Assembly: GCA_964623735.1 (NCBI GenBank)
Contig: CAZUVE010000031.1
Span: 1-22,961, forward strand
Reading direction: 5' to 3'
Length of the DNA: 22,961 nt
Source: SW-9-67-25 sp964623735
GTDB lineage: Archaea; Halobacteriota; Halobacteria; Halobacteriales; Haloarculaceae
In this document: positions 21,955-22,961 of the stretch, one piece after another
How positions within the stretch are numbered: the first letter of the stretch is position 1
How the letters are laid out: every line of letters begins with the position of its first letter
Made by a program: the position numbers and the translations under genes
The notes under the pieces: generated by a model
Database searches by the model: none
What the model saw: only the letters and a program-made list of their open reading frames with translations
Told to the model about the DNA's origin: nothing

Positions 21955-22016
21955 CTGGCGTGGGAAGACTCGTTGTCTGAGGTGCTGCTACGACTGCTGC
22001 GACCAGCAAGAAAGCC

Positions 22017-22115
22017 GCCGGCCGCTCGACCGGTTGCGACTCGCTGCGCTTCTCGCTCGGTCGTGTCTCCCTCGCTCCGAGTGCTTGCGTCGTCTCACCG
22101 GATCGAGCGGCCGGC
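22017..22115 (+). repeat. 18-bp inverted repeat with 62-nt loop
   Basis: GCCGGCCGCTCGA at 22017-22029 pairs perfectly with TCGAGCGGCCGGC at 22103-22115. After one bulged A (22102) CCGGT (22030-22034) pairs with ACCGG (22097-22101). The loop itself contains a CTCGG/CCGAG pair. Confidence 0.8.
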
Positions 22116-22153
22116 CCCGTTCAATCCCGCCCAGCGGCAGGCCTGCCCTTCCC

Positions 22154-22180
22154 CGGGACGCGCGACGGAGCGCGCTCCCG
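22154..22180 (+). repeat. 10-bp hairpin
   Basis: CGGGA-c-GCGCG (22154-22164) pairs with CGCGC-TCCCG (22171-22180), with one bulged C and a 6-nt loop ACGGAG. It is the middle member of three hairpins. Confidence 0.65.
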
Positions 22181-22193
22181 GCCGAACTGACAC

Positions 22194-22245
22194 GCGCTGT
22201 TGTTCCCACTCGCTCCCTCCGGTCGCTCGTGGAGAACGACAGCGC
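22194..22245 (+). repeat. 16-bp interrupted hairpin
   Basis: GCGCTGT-T-GTTC-CCAC (22194-22209) pairs with GTGG-a-GAAC-G-ACAGCGC (22229-22245): 15 Watson-Crick pairs, one T-G pair, one bulged A and a 19-nt loop. It ends 66 bp before the larE-like start. Confidence 0.75.
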
Positions 22246-22280
22246 ACGCCCGAGTTCGCTCCAGCGGTGGACGAGCAACG

Positions 22281-22290
22281 CCCTTTTGCT
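22281..22290 (+). promoter_or_regulatory. possible TATA box of the larE-like gene
   Basis: CCCTTTTGCT lies 22-31 nt before the ATG at 22312, right spacing for a leaderless promoter. The sequence is a weak TATA match. Confidence 0.35.
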
Positions 22291-22311
22291 CGCGGGCTGG
22301 GAAGGGTGGCC

Positions 22312-22961
22312 ATGATCGAGGAGAAACTGGCGGCCGCCCGGACCGACCTCGCGGAACGCGAGGGCGTCCTCGTCGCGTTCTCCGGGGGCGTGGACTCGAG
22401 TGTCGTCGCTGCTATCGCCCACGACGCCCTGGACGAGGACGCGGTCGCCTGCACCGCCAAGAGCGAGACCCTCCCCGCCGAGGAACTCGACGACGCCCGC
22501 CGGGTCGCCGACGAGATCGGTATCCGCCACGACATCGTGGAGTTCTCCGAACTCGACAGCGAGGCGTTCGTCCGGAACGACGACGAGCGGTGCTATCACT
22601 GCCGGTCGATGCGCCTCTCGGCGATGTTCGACCGCGCGGCCGACCTCGGAATCGGGGTGGTCTGTGACGGCACGAACGCCTCCGACCCCGGCGAGGGCCA
22701 CCGGCCGGGGCTGCGGGCCGTCGACGAACTCGACGCCTACTCGCCGCTGCTCGAACACGACATCACGAAGGACGAGGTCCGCGAGATCGCCCGGCGCTAC
22801 GGCCTGTCGGTCGCGGACAAGCCGTCGATGGCGTGTCTCTCCTCGCGCATCCCGACCGGCCTGGAGGTGACCGAGGAACGGCTCACGCGCGTCGAGAAGG
22901 CCGAGCGACTGCTCCGGACCTGGGGGTTCGAGCAGTTCCGCGTGCGCGACCACGACGGCCT
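22312..22961 (+). CDS. larE: LarE-type ATP-dependent sulfur transferase, 3' end outside the window
   Basis: The first 216 codons of a PP-loop ATP pyrophosphatase. VAFSGGVDSSVVAAIAHDAL (residues 21-40) holds the SGGVDSS ATP-binding loop, CTAKSETLPAEEL is the second nucleotide segment, and LSVADKPSMACLSSRIPTG the sulfur-transfer region. In LarE the enzyme adenylates the carboxylates of a nicotinate-derived precursor and inserts sulfur for the nickel-pincer cofactor of lactate racemase. Lactobacillus LarE sacrifices one Cys. Here Cys94 and Cys97 (ERCYHCRS) plus Cys175 (MACLSSR) are positioned as in homologs reported to hold a 4Fe-4S cluster, so a catalytic sulfide-relay mechanism is more likely. 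Haloarchaea carry such genes widely and not always with larB/larC, so the cofactor role is inferred. No larB or larC is visible upstream. Confidence 0.85.
   Translation, partial: MIEEKLAAARTDLAEREGVLVAFSGGVDSSVVAAIAHDALDEDAVACTAKSETLPAEELDDARRVADEIGIRHDIVEFSELDSEAFVRNDDERCYHCRSMRLSAMFDRAADLGIGVVCDGTNASDPGEGHRPGLRAVDELDAYSPLLEHDITKDEVREIARRYGLSVADKPSMACLSSRIPTGLEVTEERLTRVEKAERLLRTWGFEQFRVRDHDG

Larger units (their letters stand above)
21955..22311. other. 357-bp non-coding stretch dominated by inverted repeats
   Basis: No plausible protein is encoded on either strand. Three separate inverted repeats occupy 22017-22245 and are listed individually. The last 40 bp hold the probable larE-like promoter. 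Repetitive CGCTCG/CGAGCG wording resembles the structured intergenic tracts common in haloarchaeal genomes. Confidence 0.6.

Noticed and set aside
1..22961. CRISPR arrays, toxin-antitoxin pairs or a defence island
   Set aside because: There are no regularly spaced repeats, cas genes or recognisable toxin or antitoxin pairs. The HNH gene is broken and stands alone.

Overview
The window is chromosomal DNA from a halophilic archaeon (class Halobacteria). The evidence is high GC content, strongly acidic Asp/Glu-rich proteins, TATA-type promoters 22-35 nt upstream of mostly leaderless starts, a Bat-type bacterioopsin-activator regulator, the archaeal IMP cyclohydrolase PurO, an archaeal ADH-synthase aldolase and an intron-containing tRNA-Gln with a bulge-helix-bulge splice site. 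No genus can be assigned from the sequence alone. I see no phage, integrase, insertion sequence or CRISPR array. The region is ordinary chromosome with an unusual number of decayed genes and dispersed palindromes.

Layout. Bases 1-3100 hold an M29 aminopeptidase tail fragment, a 43-residue membrane peptide, a membrane-anchored winged-helix protein with repetitive Gly/Asp and Thr/Pro segments, a probable phosphoesterase remnant and a CDF cation transporter. Bases 3100-7000 hold an FAH-family hydrolase, a PrsW-type membrane protease (minus) and an S9 peptidase. Bases 7000-10000 hold a minus-strand operon of an APC permease followed by two universal stress proteins. Bases 10000-10860 hold a wrecked acyl-CoA synthetase gene. 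Bases 11314-13311 encode a Bat-family regulator. Bases 13555-14195 hold tRNA-Gln(CUG) with a 31-nt intron and a frameshifted HNH endonuclease gene. Bases 14343-16569 hold an overlapping methyltransferase/radical-SAM pair, divergent from DUF547 and purO (16700-18172). Bases 18444-20259 hold an overlapping aldolase pair (DapA family plus ADH-synthase family), divergent from an FAD oxidoreductase and an ArsN2-like acetyltransferase. After a palindrome-rich gap comes a 5' fragment of a LarE-type sulfur transferase gene that runs off the end.

The most interesting unlabelled signal is a family of roughly 85-bp imperfect palindromes. Two full copies and two partial copies lie exactly at gene ends, and in all four the first three bases of the repeat are the stop codon of the adjacent gene. 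The second clear result is technical: the 100-N gap inside the dapA-like gene is flanked by an identical 55-bp sequence. Collapsing it restores one 288-residue reading frame, so the gap is almost certainly an unmerged contig overlap and not missing sequence.
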